A stretch of 64,000 bases of DNA from an uncultured Paenibacillus sp. (lineage in GTDB: Bacteria; Bacillota; Bacilli; Paenibacillales; Paenibacillaceae), in assembly GCA_937895345.1 (NCBI GenBank), contig CALAWP010000074.1, forward strand, positions 62,001 through 126,000, read 5' to 3'. The notes below the pieces were generated by a model. The model was not told the DNA's origin, did not search any database, and saw only the letters and a program-made list of their open reading frames with translations. This document shows positions 26,649 to 33,846 of the stretch, piece by piece (the first letter of the stretch is position 1; each line of letters starts with the position of its first letter). The translations under genes were made by a program, and so were the position numbers.

Positions 26649-26680
26649 AAAAAAAGACTGCCTGGCTGCAGGCAGTCTTT
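26649..26680 (-). terminator. Terminator between a 54-aa ORF and ykuK
   Basis: On the minus strand AAAGACTGCCT-GCAGCC-AGGCAGTCTTT followed by T's lies 37 bases after the small ORF stop and 37 bases before the ykuK start. It either ends an independent small gene or attenuates ykuK. Confidence 0.85.
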
Positions 26681-26716
26681 ACGAAAGAAACGCATATAAA
26701 ACTCGTCAAGCGAAGA

Positions 26717-26881
26717 TCAACGCGCTGTGGAATACAGCCGCCGTTTCGCCCGGAGTCCGCGCCCGTAAAAATAGCCGGCAATTCGAAATGGAGTGCGGAA
26801 GCCGCAGCCTTCCGCGCCGATCGTCAGCCGTTCATCCTGAACCGGCTTGATTGTCCGATCATGATTAGTATATGCAAGCAT
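26717..26881 (-). CDS. Small 54-residue ORF upstream of ykuK
   Basis: The ATG at 26879-26881 is preceded by AAAGGAGTGCGGAGGC and a consensus promoter about 40 bases further up. The product (MLAYTNHDRTIKPVQDERLT then a basic C-terminal half, GYFYGRGLRAKRRLYSTAR) has no recognised domain. A terminator follows directly. It could be a real microprotein or a leader peptide for ykuK. The promoter and ribosome site support expression; conservation is untested. Confidence 0.5.
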   Translation of the reverse strand: MLAYTNHDRTIKPVQDERLTIGAEGCGFRTPFRIAGYFYGRGLRAKRRLYSTAR

Positions 26882-26920
26882 GCCTCCGCACTCCTTTCTT
26901 CCTAGAATGTATTGTTGGAC

Positions 26921-26950
26921 ATCATATCATCCGTAATTTCACATTGTCAA
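26921..26950 (-). promoter_or_regulatory. Consensus promoter of the 54-aa ORF / ykuK
   Basis: On the minus strand TTGACA (26945-26950) and TATGAT (26921-26926) are separated by 18 bases. Confidence 0.7.
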
Positions 26951-27008
26951 CTATTTATTCCGTTTATGGTTGCTGCGCCAGGCTGAACTATATTAGGGAT
27001 GCCCCCTC

Positions 27009-27036
27009 TTGACAACTCGATTATAGAAGCGATAAA
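27009..27036 (+). promoter_or_regulatory. Promoter of the TetR-DUF5367 operon
   Basis: TTGACA at 27009-27014 and GATAAA at 27031-27036 are 16 bases apart, just upstream of the palindromic operator. Confidence 0.6.
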
Positions 27037-27048
27037 GTGAAATCATTT

Positions 27049-27070
27049 AAGTTAGTTGTTCAACTAACTT
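27049..27070 (+). promoter_or_regulatory. Palindromic operator for the adjacent TetR repressor
   Basis: AAGTTAGTTGT/TCAACTAACTT is an almost perfect inverted repeat placed at the expected transcription start and 20 bases before the TetR gene. Its position fits autorepression. Confidence 0.7.
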
Positions 27071-27089
27071 ACTTTTTGGAGGGTAGCCT

Positions 27090-27662
27090 ATGGCCAAACC
27101 GAATGTCATTACGAAACAAGAGCTGCTGGCGGCGGCTCGTCATTGTCTGGCGGAACGCGGTATGGAAAAAACGACCTTAAAAGCGGTGGCGGAGCGGGCG
27201 AATGTCAGTCAAGGCACGGTATTTTACCATTTTCGCACGAAAGATCAGCTGATGCTGGAGCTTGTGGAAAGCTTGTGCGAAGACTCATGGCAAGCTTTGC
27301 GGCAAGGGCAGGCCGGATTGGATGAGGCGTTGCGGGGCGCCAAGCAAAGATGCGATTACGATTCGGCGTATCACCGCCTGTTCTTCCTGTCGCTGGCCGC
27401 AAGCCTGCACTCGGAAACGAATCGCTCAAGGCTGGGCTCCCTCATTCGGCTGGAAAACGGCCACTTGGCCGAACTGCTCGCGTCTCATTGGGAGGAATCC
27501 CCGATGGCCTCCATTCCGCTGGACCATTGGGGCATTTTACTGAATGCGCTCATTGACGGACTGGCGGTGCAGGCTTTGCTCGACAAGCAGTTTCCGAAGG
27601 ATGCCGTATTCGCATCGTTGGAGAAGCTGATCGAATCCATATCCGGCGAAGGGAGCAAATGA
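27090..27662 (+). CDS. TetR family transcriptional repressor
   Basis: The 190-residue protein has an N-terminal TetR helix-turn-helix (TLKAVAERANVSQGTVFYHFRTKDQLMLELVESL) and a helical ligand domain. It starts after TTTTTGGAGGG. It is followed four bases later by a small membrane protein and probably controls that gene together with itself through the palindrome upstream. The inducer is unknown. Confidence 0.92.
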   Translation: MAKPNVITKQELLAAARHCLAERGMEKTTLKAVAERANVSQGTVFYHFRTKDQLMLELVESLCEDSWQALRQGQAGLDEALRGAKQRCDYDSAYHRLFFLSLAASLHSETNRSRLGSLIRLENGHLAELLASHWEESPMASIPLDHWGILLNALIDGLAVQALLDKQFPKDAVFASLEKLIESISGEGSK

Positions 27663-27666
27663 ATCC

Positions 27667-28062
27667 ATGACGCACAACAGACGCGAGCTTTGGTTTATGG
27701 CTTGGGGGGTGCTGCTATGGCTGGCGGCGACGCTGGCTTTTCATCTTTGGGGACAGTGGATCATCGATGCCGGTCGTCCGGCCGTCACTGTCGTCAGCTT
27801 TGCGGCTGCCGTTCCCTGCATTCTCGTTTGTACGCTTCCCTTGTATCGGAAGCTGGACGTGGCCGACGCCGACCGGCTGCGCGCCGCTGTCTGCATCGCG
27901 TTGCCAGGCATGCTGCTGGACGCCGTCTCGCTTCCGCTGCATCGGACCGTCTTTCCCGGCATCACCGGCGAAAGCGTTCCATTGCTGGCAGCTTGGCTTC
28001 TGTGGGCATACGGCCTGATCCTTGCAACCGGACTAGCTGCAACACGCAGAGCGGCGCCTTAA
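27667..28062 (+). CDS. Four-helix membrane protein, DUF5367-like
   Basis: The 131-residue protein has about four transmembrane helices (LWFMAWGVLLWLAATLAFHLWG, PAVTVVSFAAAVPCILVCTLPL, LRAAVCIALPGMLLDAVSLPL, VPLLAAWLLWAYGLILATGL). The length, the RTVFPGI motif and the pairing with TetR match DUF5367 proteins. No function is established; a role in transport or stress is speculative. It is in one operon with the repressor. Confidence 0.8.
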   Translation: MTHNRRELWFMAWGVLLWLAATLAFHLWGQWIIDAGRPAVTVVSFAAAVPCILVCTLPLYRKLDVADADRLRAAVCIALPGMLLDAVSLPLHRTVFPGITGESVPLLAAWLLWAYGLILATGLAATRRAAP

Positions 28063-28192
28063 GCTTTCGCAAGCCCGTCTTCCCGTTCTGTCGAGACCTT
28101 CCTATCGCTGCATAAAAAGGCATCCGGTTGTGCAATCTTTAATGGTGGAGTACACAACCAACAATGAAATGACATGGAGGAATCGACAAAAA

Positions 28193-28810
28193 ATGAATAT
28201 GCTTGGAGCACACGAAGTCCTCGATCTGCACGAGGTGCTGTCCGAATCGATTTGCGCGATCAACACGATGCAGCTTTACCGTCCCTATGTGCAGGACCAG
28301 CAACTGCAGCAATTGATGAATCGCCATATGCAGGCGATGATTGCAGATTACAACAATCTGGTGCAAACGGCTCATCAGCTTGGCGGAACCCAGGCGGTGC
28401 CCGCCCGCGCCCATAAATATATGGCCAATCCGAACGTTTCGTTCCAGCCGATGTACGGCTTGCGCAATCCGCAAACGCAAACGCCGGCGGCCGGTCCGGA
28501 TCAAATTGACGATGTCGACGCCGTTATCGCTCTTTTGAACAGCCACAAAACGTCGGCCGCCATGAAAATGAAGGCGACGCTGGAAATGGCTCATCCGACG
28601 CTGCGCCAGCTCATGCAAACTTCGGCCAACAGCTGCGCCGATATGGCATACGAATGTTTCCAATACGCCAACTCCAAAGGCTATTATCAAGTTCCGACGC
28701 TGAAGGATACGACGACGAACACGATGATCCAATCCTACGGCACCGCTCCGATGGCTTCCGCTCAAAACGGACAAATGCAGCAGCAGCATACGGGCAATTA
28801 CTATATGTAG
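28193..28810 (+). CDS. Spore coat protein, CotF-like
   Basis: The 205-residue protein begins MNMLGAHEVLDLHEVLSESICAINTMQLYRPYVQDQQLQQLMNRHMQ, the helical-bundle start of CotF-type coat proteins. A second helical segment follows (DDVDAVIALLNSHKTSAAMKMKATLEMAHPTLRQLMQTSANSCADMAYECFQY) and a Gln/Met-rich tail (QNGQMQQQHTGNYYM). I placed the start where GGAGG lies 12 bases upstream and the family homology begins; upstream ATGs exist. It is expected in the forespore or spore coat, and its presence marks the host as a spore former. Confidence 0.85.
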   Translation: MNMLGAHEVLDLHEVLSESICAINTMQLYRPYVQDQQLQQLMNRHMQAMIADYNNLVQTAHQLGGTQAVPARAHKYMANPNVSFQPMYGLRNPQTQTPAAGPDQIDDVDAVIALLNSHKTSAAMKMKATLEMAHPTLRQLMQTSANSCADMAYECFQYANSKGYYQVPTLKDTTTNTMIQSYGTAPMASAQNGQMQQQHTGNYYM

Positions 28811-28834
28811 ATTCGGGCATTTCCGAATGAAAAC

Positions 28835-28876
28835 AACGAGCGTTCGCAGCGGCTGCGAACGCTCGTTTTCGATTTT
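28835..28876 (+). terminator. Terminator after the coat protein gene
   Basis: AACGAGCGTTCGCAGC pairs perfectly with GCTGCGAACGCTCGTT around a 1-base loop region, followed by TTTTCGATTTTT. Confidence 0.9.
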
Positions 28877-28957
28877 TCGTTGCGATGGCCGTCAGCCGTT
28901 TGTCCGCCGCCATATTCGCGGCTTCCAGCACAACGCAGCCTCGCCGCGAGGCTGTTG

Positions 28958-29506
28958 CTATGACAGCAGCTCCCGTACCGTTTGCTCGATGTCCGATGGC
29001 TCGACCGTCGTTTCATAGCGGGCATGCACTTGTCCGCTCCGGTCGATCAAAAACTTGGTGAAGTTCCACTTCACTCCGTCTCCTGCGTACACTTCCGGAT
29101 AGTTCTCCCTCACGAAACGATCCATCCGTTCCCCATCCGGAGTTGCCGTGTCAAAGCCTTGAAACGGCGCTTGCCGGACCATATAGGAGAATAAGGGGTG
29201 CGCACTCTCCCCTCTGACATCCACCTTGGCGAACAAGGGAAAGGTCACTCCGCGTTCGTCTTGGCACACCCGCTTCACTTCCGGGTTGTCTTCGGGTTCT
29301 TTGCCGTTAAATTGATTGCACGGAAACGCCAGTATTTCAAAGCCTTGATCGCGATAAGCTTCGTACAGCTTCTGCAGGCCCGCAAATTGGCGCGAATATG
29401 CGCATTGGCTGGCCGTGTTGACGACAAGCAGCGCCTTGCCCCGGTATACCGACAGATCTGCCGGTTGTCCATCTATGGAATCTGCCTTGAATTCGAAGAT
29501 CGACAT
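28958..29506 (-). CDS. Glutathione-peroxidase-family thiol peroxidase
   Basis: The 182-residue enzyme has the GPx core: NTASQCAYSRQF with peroxidatic Cys35, ILAFPCNQFNGKEP with the resolving-type second Cys, and KWNFTKFLIDRSG with the conserved Trp-Asn. The usual NxASKCGFT motif is modified to NTASQCAYS. In Firmicutes such proteins generally use thioredoxin or bacillithiol rather than glutathione. The ATG at 29506 has GGAGG eight bases upstream; an ATG seven codons earlier lacks one. Confidence 0.92.
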   Translation of the reverse strand: MSIFEFKADSIDGQPADLSVYRGKALLVVNTASQCAYSRQFAGLQKLYEAYRDQGFEILAFPCNQFNGKEPEDNPEVKRVCQDERGVTFPLFAKVDVRGESAHPLFSYMVRQAPFQGFDTATPDGERMDRFVRENYPEVYAGDGVKWNFTKFLIDRSGQVHARYETTVEPSDIEQTVRELLS

Positions 29507-29666
29507 TCCATTCTCCTCCCTTCGCATCCGGCGAAAATGAAAGCAGCTCTCCCGTGCCTTGGCCTATGCGTAACTCCATCATAAATCCATTTCCTCTATT
29601 GGTCTAATATATAAAAGAAATAGACGTTATAGGCATCGTTGATAAGCCATCAACCTAATTGCCAAT

Positions 29667-29702
29667 AAAAAAACCGAGGTTGGCATCATACCGAACCACG
29701 GT
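29667..29702 (-). terminator. Terminator after the interrupted small gene
   Basis: On the minus strand ACCGTGGTT pairs with AACCTCGGT and seven T follow, just past the TAG at 29709-29711. Confidence 0.75.
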
Positions 29703-29708
29703 GCTCAT

Positions 29709-30224
29709 CTAGTCAATATTTAAAAAGTAGTCAAATCCGCCGATAATTTGAATAGCAAAATTTGTCTCATCATCAACTTGGTTTTGGGTATCTGATTTAA
29801 CATTGGTATATTGAGATACTGTTCGTTCTCGATTATCTAAACTTCGAATATAGAAACCGTATCGGTTCTCGACTTTTTTATACTGCCCCTGAAAATAGAG
29901 CTCTAATTCTACACCTCGCCTTCATCCTCCAAATAAATCAACATCTCGATAATAAGCAAGAATTTCATTCTTCGAGAGCTTAGAGCTTAACTCCATTACA
30001 GCAACTACATTCCAATATCCACCACTGCCACCGCCATCAACAAAGTTCTTTCCATTAGATTGATACATTGCGATTACTTCGGTTTCCGGTGGGAGAGGGT
30101 AATTAAAAAGATGCTGTGCAAATTGTTTGGATGTTCGGTCATTGCTTGTGCTCAGAAAGACGATCGTTATAGCTAAAGCGAGGATTAGAGAAATTGAAAA
30201 TCCCCTCAATATGATTTTCTTCAT
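29709..30224 (-). pseudogene. Small secreted or membrane-anchored protein interrupted by an in-frame TGA
   Basis: The first part codes MKKIILRGFSISLILALAITIVFLSTS, a signal/anchor, then a short domain up to YYRDVDLFGG, and stops at TGA (29922-29924). The same frame continues for 70 codons without another stop (RRGVELELYFQGQYKKVENRYGFYIRSLDN... FDYFLNID) to TAG at 29709, immediately before a terminator. The downstream text has the composition of real protein, so a nonsense mutation in a 171-residue gene is the simplest reading. The segment is more A+T-rich than its neighbours. Function unknown. Confidence 0.6.
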
Positions 30225-30325
30225 AATCGTGTTCCTTCCTTAATCTTCAATTACCATAACTGTAGACGTTAATTAGATCTGAATGTTTCATTATCAAACC
30301 TCCGTTGCCTGAGAACAATTAAACC

Positions 30326-30356
30326 AAAAGGACGACTGGTTAGCTCCCAGTCGTCC
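30326..30356 (-). terminator. Terminator-like hairpin in the intergenic region
   Basis: GGACGACTGG/CCAGTCGTCC with loop TTAGCTC; on the minus strand it is followed by TTTTGG. It may end transcription coming from the 30.6-32 kb genes. Confidence 0.55.
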
Positions 30357-30455
30357 AAGAGTACAACATTTCGATGAACTGTCGCGCACCGCCCAGACGC
30401 CGCGCTGACGGTCATCAGAGCAGCTTACATTGCTTAATGCGCTAAACATTGATTC

Positions 30456-30590
30456 TAATGGACATGCGCGTACCTTAGAACAACATTGGAACATTCGAAT
30501 CAGCATTTTGAGGCTCTAAGCTTCTCTCATGTCCGTTAAAGCCGCGGACTTCTCATTTTAGCTTGCTAAGCTGCTTTCATGTCCGTTAAA
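30456..30590. repeat. Three copies of a ~24-bp CTAAG...TGTCCGTTA repeat, one inverted
   Basis: Two direct copies (30516-30540 and 30566-30590) share CTAAGCT.CT.TCATG then TCCGTTAAA, 50 bases apart. An inverted diverged copy lies at 30456-30478 (TAATGGACATG...CTTAG). The inverted pair could fold into a long stem. It resembles small dispersed intergenic elements rather than CRISPR. Confidence 0.6.
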
Positions 30591-30635
30591 AGTCTAAACT
30601 GTGCTCGGAATCGAAGGGGGCGGCAAGCCTCACGA

Positions 30636-31934
30636 TTACGGCTCCCGGCTGCTGCGGGCCAAAATATCGTTCGCCTTGGCGCGGAATAGTACCGCCGCCT
30701 CTTCCGGCGTGATGCGGCCGAACAGCAGCTGATCGTTCAAGTCGCGCAGCACGGCCGTCACCTCCGGGGTGCCGGCGGGATCCGGCGGATCCATCGGGCT
30801 GCTGTTGTCCTCCACCCATTCCATATATTCAAATACTTTCGCCTGCTCCGGACTCAAATACGGCTTCAGCCCTTCCTTCACCTCGGAGGAAATCGGCACG
30901 CCGCGTTCGCCCATCAAGATTTTGTTCGCCTCCAGATCGTTGACGAAGAAGCTGATAAATTTGGCCGCTTCCTCTTTATGCTTCGAATTTCGGGCGATGG
31001 AAAAGAACATGCCGGGCTTCACAAACAATCCCCGGTCGTTGTTCGGTCCGGGCATCGGCGCGATTTCCAGCGGTTTGCCGTAGCCATGCGAGATGGCGAC
31101 AAACTGGTTGGAATACCCCCAGGTCAGCAGCGCCTCGCCGCGATCGAACGGCATCGAGTCCGACATATTCGCATCGTGCGTCCATTCGTCCGGCGAATAC
31201 ATCATTTTGTCCAGGACCAGCCTCTGCATGCGTCCGAAATAATCTACAAAAAGAGCATCGTCTTCATACCCCAGCTTCGATCCGTCCGGCGCAAACAGCG
31301 TTTGCCCGTATTGACGCAAGTAATACGCAAAAAATTGCTCCGGCGTAAACTGGGTCGCCAACCGCTTGCCCGTTCCCTTCAGCTTCTCGCCCATCTCGTC
31401 GAAGTCGCTCCATGTCCATGAAGGCGTCGGCGGCGCGATGCCGCTTTCCTTAAACACCTCCGGATCGTAGGCGCCGAACAGCGCGTTCGCCCCCAGGCTG
31501 AGGCCGTACATGGAGCCGTCGATCATGCCGCCGTCCAGATGGCTCGGGCCGATGCGATCCGTATCGATTGTCCCGTCCAGCGTATAAGGGAGCATATCCT
31601 CCAGCAAACCGAGCGAAGCGTATTGCGATAAATACGAAATATCCATCTGAATAATGTCCGGCAGTGCATTGCCGGCGGCATAAGGCGCCATCTTGCGCCA
31701 ATATTCGTTAAAGGCGCTGTATTCGTATTCGATGCGGACATGAGGATTCTGCTTTTCATACATCTTGATCACTTGTATGGTCGTTTCGTTGCGCAAATCG
31801 TTGCCCCACCACGAAAGACGAAGCGTCACGGGAATTTCGCCCGCCGCTTCCTTCCGAACCTTATGCTCCAATCCGCAGCCCGAAAGGGCGAAGACGAGCA
31901 GCAGCGACATCCAGACCCATACGGCTTTCTTCAT
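30636..31934 (-). CDS. Extracellular solute-binding lipoprotein coupled to a histidine kinase gene
   Basis: The 432-residue protein begins MKKAVWVWMSLLLVFALSGCGLE, a lipoprotein signal with lipobox LSGC. The mature part (VTLRLSWWGNDLRNETTIQVIKMYEKQNPHVRIEYEY, ALPDIIQMDISYLSQYASLGLLEDM, FFSIARNSKHKEEAAKFISFFVND) is a family 1 sugar-binding protein. The ATG has AGGAGGGG eight bases upstream and overlaps the kinase stop by four bases (ATGA). No permease genes follow it. It may therefore be a ligand-presenting accessory to the kinase, as in three-component sugar sensors, or an extra receptor for the LplBC permeases upstream. Confidence 0.88.
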   Translation of the reverse strand: MKKAVWVWMSLLLVFALSGCGLEHKVRKEAAGEIPVTLRLSWWGNDLRNETTIQVIKMYEKQNPHVRIEYEYSAFNEYWRKMAPYAAGNALPDIIQMDISYLSQYASLGLLEDMLPYTLDGTIDTDRIGPSHLDGGMIDGSMYGLSLGANALFGAYDPEVFKESGIAPPTPSWTWSDFDEMGEKLKGTGKRLATQFTPEQFFAYYLRQYGQTLFAPDGSKLGYEDDALFVDYFGRMQRLVLDKMMYSPDEWTHDANMSDSMPFDRGEALLTWGYSNQFVAISHGYGKPLEIAPMPGPNNDRGLFVKPGMFFSIARNSKHKEEAAKFISFFVNDLEANKILMGERGVPISSEVKEGLKPYLSPEQAKVFEYMEWVEDNSSPMDPPDPAGTPEVTAVLRDLNDQLLFGRITPEEAAVLFRAKANDILARSSREP

Positions 31935-33682
31935 GACGAACTCCCCTCCTGCGGCAGCGGCAGCCATACGATAACTTTCGTGCCGGCGCCCGCCTCGCTT
32001 TCCACTTCGATGCCGTATTCCTCGCCGAACGCCAATTGGACCCGGTCGCGAATATTGAGGAGCCCGATGCCTGTGCCCCTCGTCTCCACTTCACCGTCCA
32101 GCACGCGCTTCAGGAAATCCGGCTCCATGCCCGGCCCCTTGTCCTCGACGACAAGCGCCAGCCGGTCGTCCCGCCGCACGGCGTACAGCCGGATGGCGCA
32201 AGGCTCGATCATCGGCTCGAGTCCGTACTGGATCGCATTCTCGAGCAGCGGCTGCAGCGTCAGCTTCGGAATTAAAGCGTCGTTGTACGTCTCCGGCACA
32301 TCCATTTGAAAATCAAGCCGGTCCCGGAACCGGTATTGTTGAATCGTAATATAATGGCGGACGATTTCGAGCTCCTCCGCGACGGTAATGACATTTCGTT
32401 TCAGACTGATCGACGACCGCAGCAAGTAACCGAGCGAGACGACCATGCTTGAAATTTGCCCCTGGGCGTTTTTCTTGGCCAGCCAATGAATGGAATCCAG
32501 CGCGTTGTACAGAAAGTGGGGATTGATCTGCGCCTGCAGCGCCTTGAACTCCGTTTCCTTGATGACCAGCTTGTTCGCATAGTTTTCCTTGATCAGCATG
32601 TTGATGCGGGCGATCATCAGCCGGAACGTACGCTGCAGCAGACCGACCTCGTCCATGTGCCGGAACGTCTGCGACGACAGATTCGCGTCCATTTGCTCCA
32701 GGTCTCCGTGCTGCACTTCCTTCATTTGTCCGATGAGCAGCCGAATCGGCTTCGTCAGGCTGCGGGCAAATCCCGCACCGAGCGCCACGACCAGCAGCGT
32801 TGCGACGACAAAGACGAGGATCAGCGTATTTTTCAGCCAGATGATGCCTTTGAAAATATTGTCGTACGACACGATATTGTAGTATCGCCAGCCGGTATAG
32901 GAGGAATGCTTCTGGGACAGGAACACCTCTTCGCCGTCCACCTTTTTGATTTCATAGCCTTCCCCGCCCGGCAGCGGCTGCAGCCCCGCCGTTACGGCGT
33001 CGGAAATATGCTTGTATGGATAAATGACCTGGCCGCCGTCCATCAGCACGATATCGCTGTGCTCCGACGCCATGCCCGCGTAATCCTCCGTCAGCCGCTG
33101 AATATTGATCCGCAGAAACAGGACGCCCAGCGGCTTCAGCGTCATCGGCTCGTAGGAACGCACCTGCCGGACCATAATGAGCATCGGATCGGCGTCGTCC
33201 GGCGCCACCCACCGCACCGCCCCATCGCCCGCTTCGGCTGCTTGTATAAGGAGCGCATATTTTTCTTCGCTGAACGAAACGGTGTCCCCGTATCTGTTCA
33301 CTCGATCCTGCGGATCGATCAGATGCACGGACTGCACGTAGCGCTCAGATGCGCTGATATGCTCGAACAGCCGCTCCGTCAGCTTCTTGCGGCTCATGTA
33401 ATCGGAATATTCGGTATCGTCGTCGATCAAATCTTTCAGCCCTTGCTGAATTTGCGTATCCGCAATGATCCGCAGGCTGAGCGCTTCCAGCCGCTTCAGC
33501 TCCTGATCGACCGAAGCCGACGACAAATTAAGCAGCCGGTACGACTTGTCGTACAGCTGCCGGTCATAAATCGAAAATGCGTAACTGAACGAGCCGAAAG
33601 CCAAACCCGCCATCAGCAGCATCATCAGCAAAATCGCAAGAATCATCTTTGTTTTGATGCTCATATTCCGGTACCCCATCAT
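31931..33682 (-). CDS. Sensor histidine kinase, YesM family
   Basis: The 583-residue kinase has transmembrane helices at the N-terminus (KMILAILLMMLLMAGLAFGSF) and near residue 290 (LILVFVVATLLVVALGAGFA), an extracellular sensor region between them and HAMP. LQAQINPHFLYNALDSIHW (phospho-acceptor His) lies near residue 390. A C-terminal ATPase with EDKGPGMEP and GTGIGLLNIRDR follows. I prefer the start near 33682 (GAGGGG 10 bases upstream); an ATG at 33712 is possible. Its response regulator is probably the divergent gene at 37606. The downstream lipoprotein overlaps its stop. Confidence 0.9.
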   Translation of the reverse strand: MMGYRNMSIKTKMILAILLMMLLMAGLAFGSFSYAFSIYDRQLYDKSYRLLNLSSASVDQELKRLEALSLRIIADTQIQQGLKDLIDDDTEYSDYMSRKKLTERLFEHISASERYVQSVHLIDPQDRVNRYGDTVSFSEEKYALLIQAAEAGDGAVRWVAPDDADPMLIMVRQVRSYEPMTLKPLGVLFLRINIQRLTEDYAGMASEHSDIVLMDGGQVIYPYKHISDAVTAGLQPLPGGEGYEIKKVDGEEVFLSQKHSSYTGWRYYNIVSYDNIFKGIIWLKNTLILVFVVATLLVVALGAGFARSLTKPIRLLIGQMKEVQHGDLEQMDANLSSQTFRHMDEVGLLQRTFRLMIARINMLIKENYANKLVIKETEFKALQAQINPHFLYNALDSIHWLAKKNAQGQISSMVVSLGYLLRSSISLKRNVITVAEELEIVRHYITIQQYRFRDRLDFQMDVPETYNDALIPKLTLQPLLENAIQYGLEPMIEPCAIRLYAVRRDDRLALVVEDKGPGMEPDFLKRVLDGEVETRGTGIGLLNIRDRVQLAFGEEYGIEVESEAGAGTKVIVWLPLPQEGSSS

Positions 33683-33746
33683 TACGGCAGCGCCCCTCTT
33701 TCCAACGGACATATCCCTACATATATCACATTCGAGAGCCTAGCGG

Positions 33747-33760
33747 TAGAAGCGCTTACA
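33747..33760 (-). promoter_or_regulatory. cre-like site upstream of the kinase gene
   Basis: On the minus strand TGTAAGCGCTTCTA resembles the cre consensus and the mannanase site. It lies about 65 bases before the kinase start, between it and the terminator of the transport operon. Confidence 0.45.
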
Positions 33761-33795
33761 AATTACCATGGAACAAAATGTCAAAGCGTGACGCA

Positions 33796-33841
33796 AAAGG
33801 GACTTGCCCCTCCGGCCAATTCGCCGGGCGGCAGTCCCTTT
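33796..33841 (-). terminator. Terminator after the LplA-like binding protein gene
   Basis: On the minus strand AAAGGGACTGCC pairs with GGCAAGTCCCTTTT around an inner GCCCGGCG-AATT-GGCCGG stem. It ends the 37388-33847 operon before the kinase gene. Confidence 0.75.
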
Positions 33842-33846
33842 CCGCA

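Larger units (their letters stand above)
30225..30635. other. Intergenic stretch with a hairpin and small repeats; no supported gene
   Basis: A minus-strand open frame of 70 codons (30294-30506) has no ribosome site or recognisable domain and I do not accept it. The stretch contains a terminator-like hairpin (30326-30356) and three copies of a TGTCCGTTA repeat (30456-30590). Nothing else is recognisable. Confidence 0.55.

Noticed and set aside
29922..29924. Selenocysteine at the in-frame TGA
   Set aside because: No SECIS-like structure or selenoprotein context is visible; a nonsense mutation is simpler.
30294..30506. 70-codon Cys-rich open frame on the minus strand
   Set aside because: No ribosome site, no domain, and it overlaps a terminator hairpin and a repeat copy.
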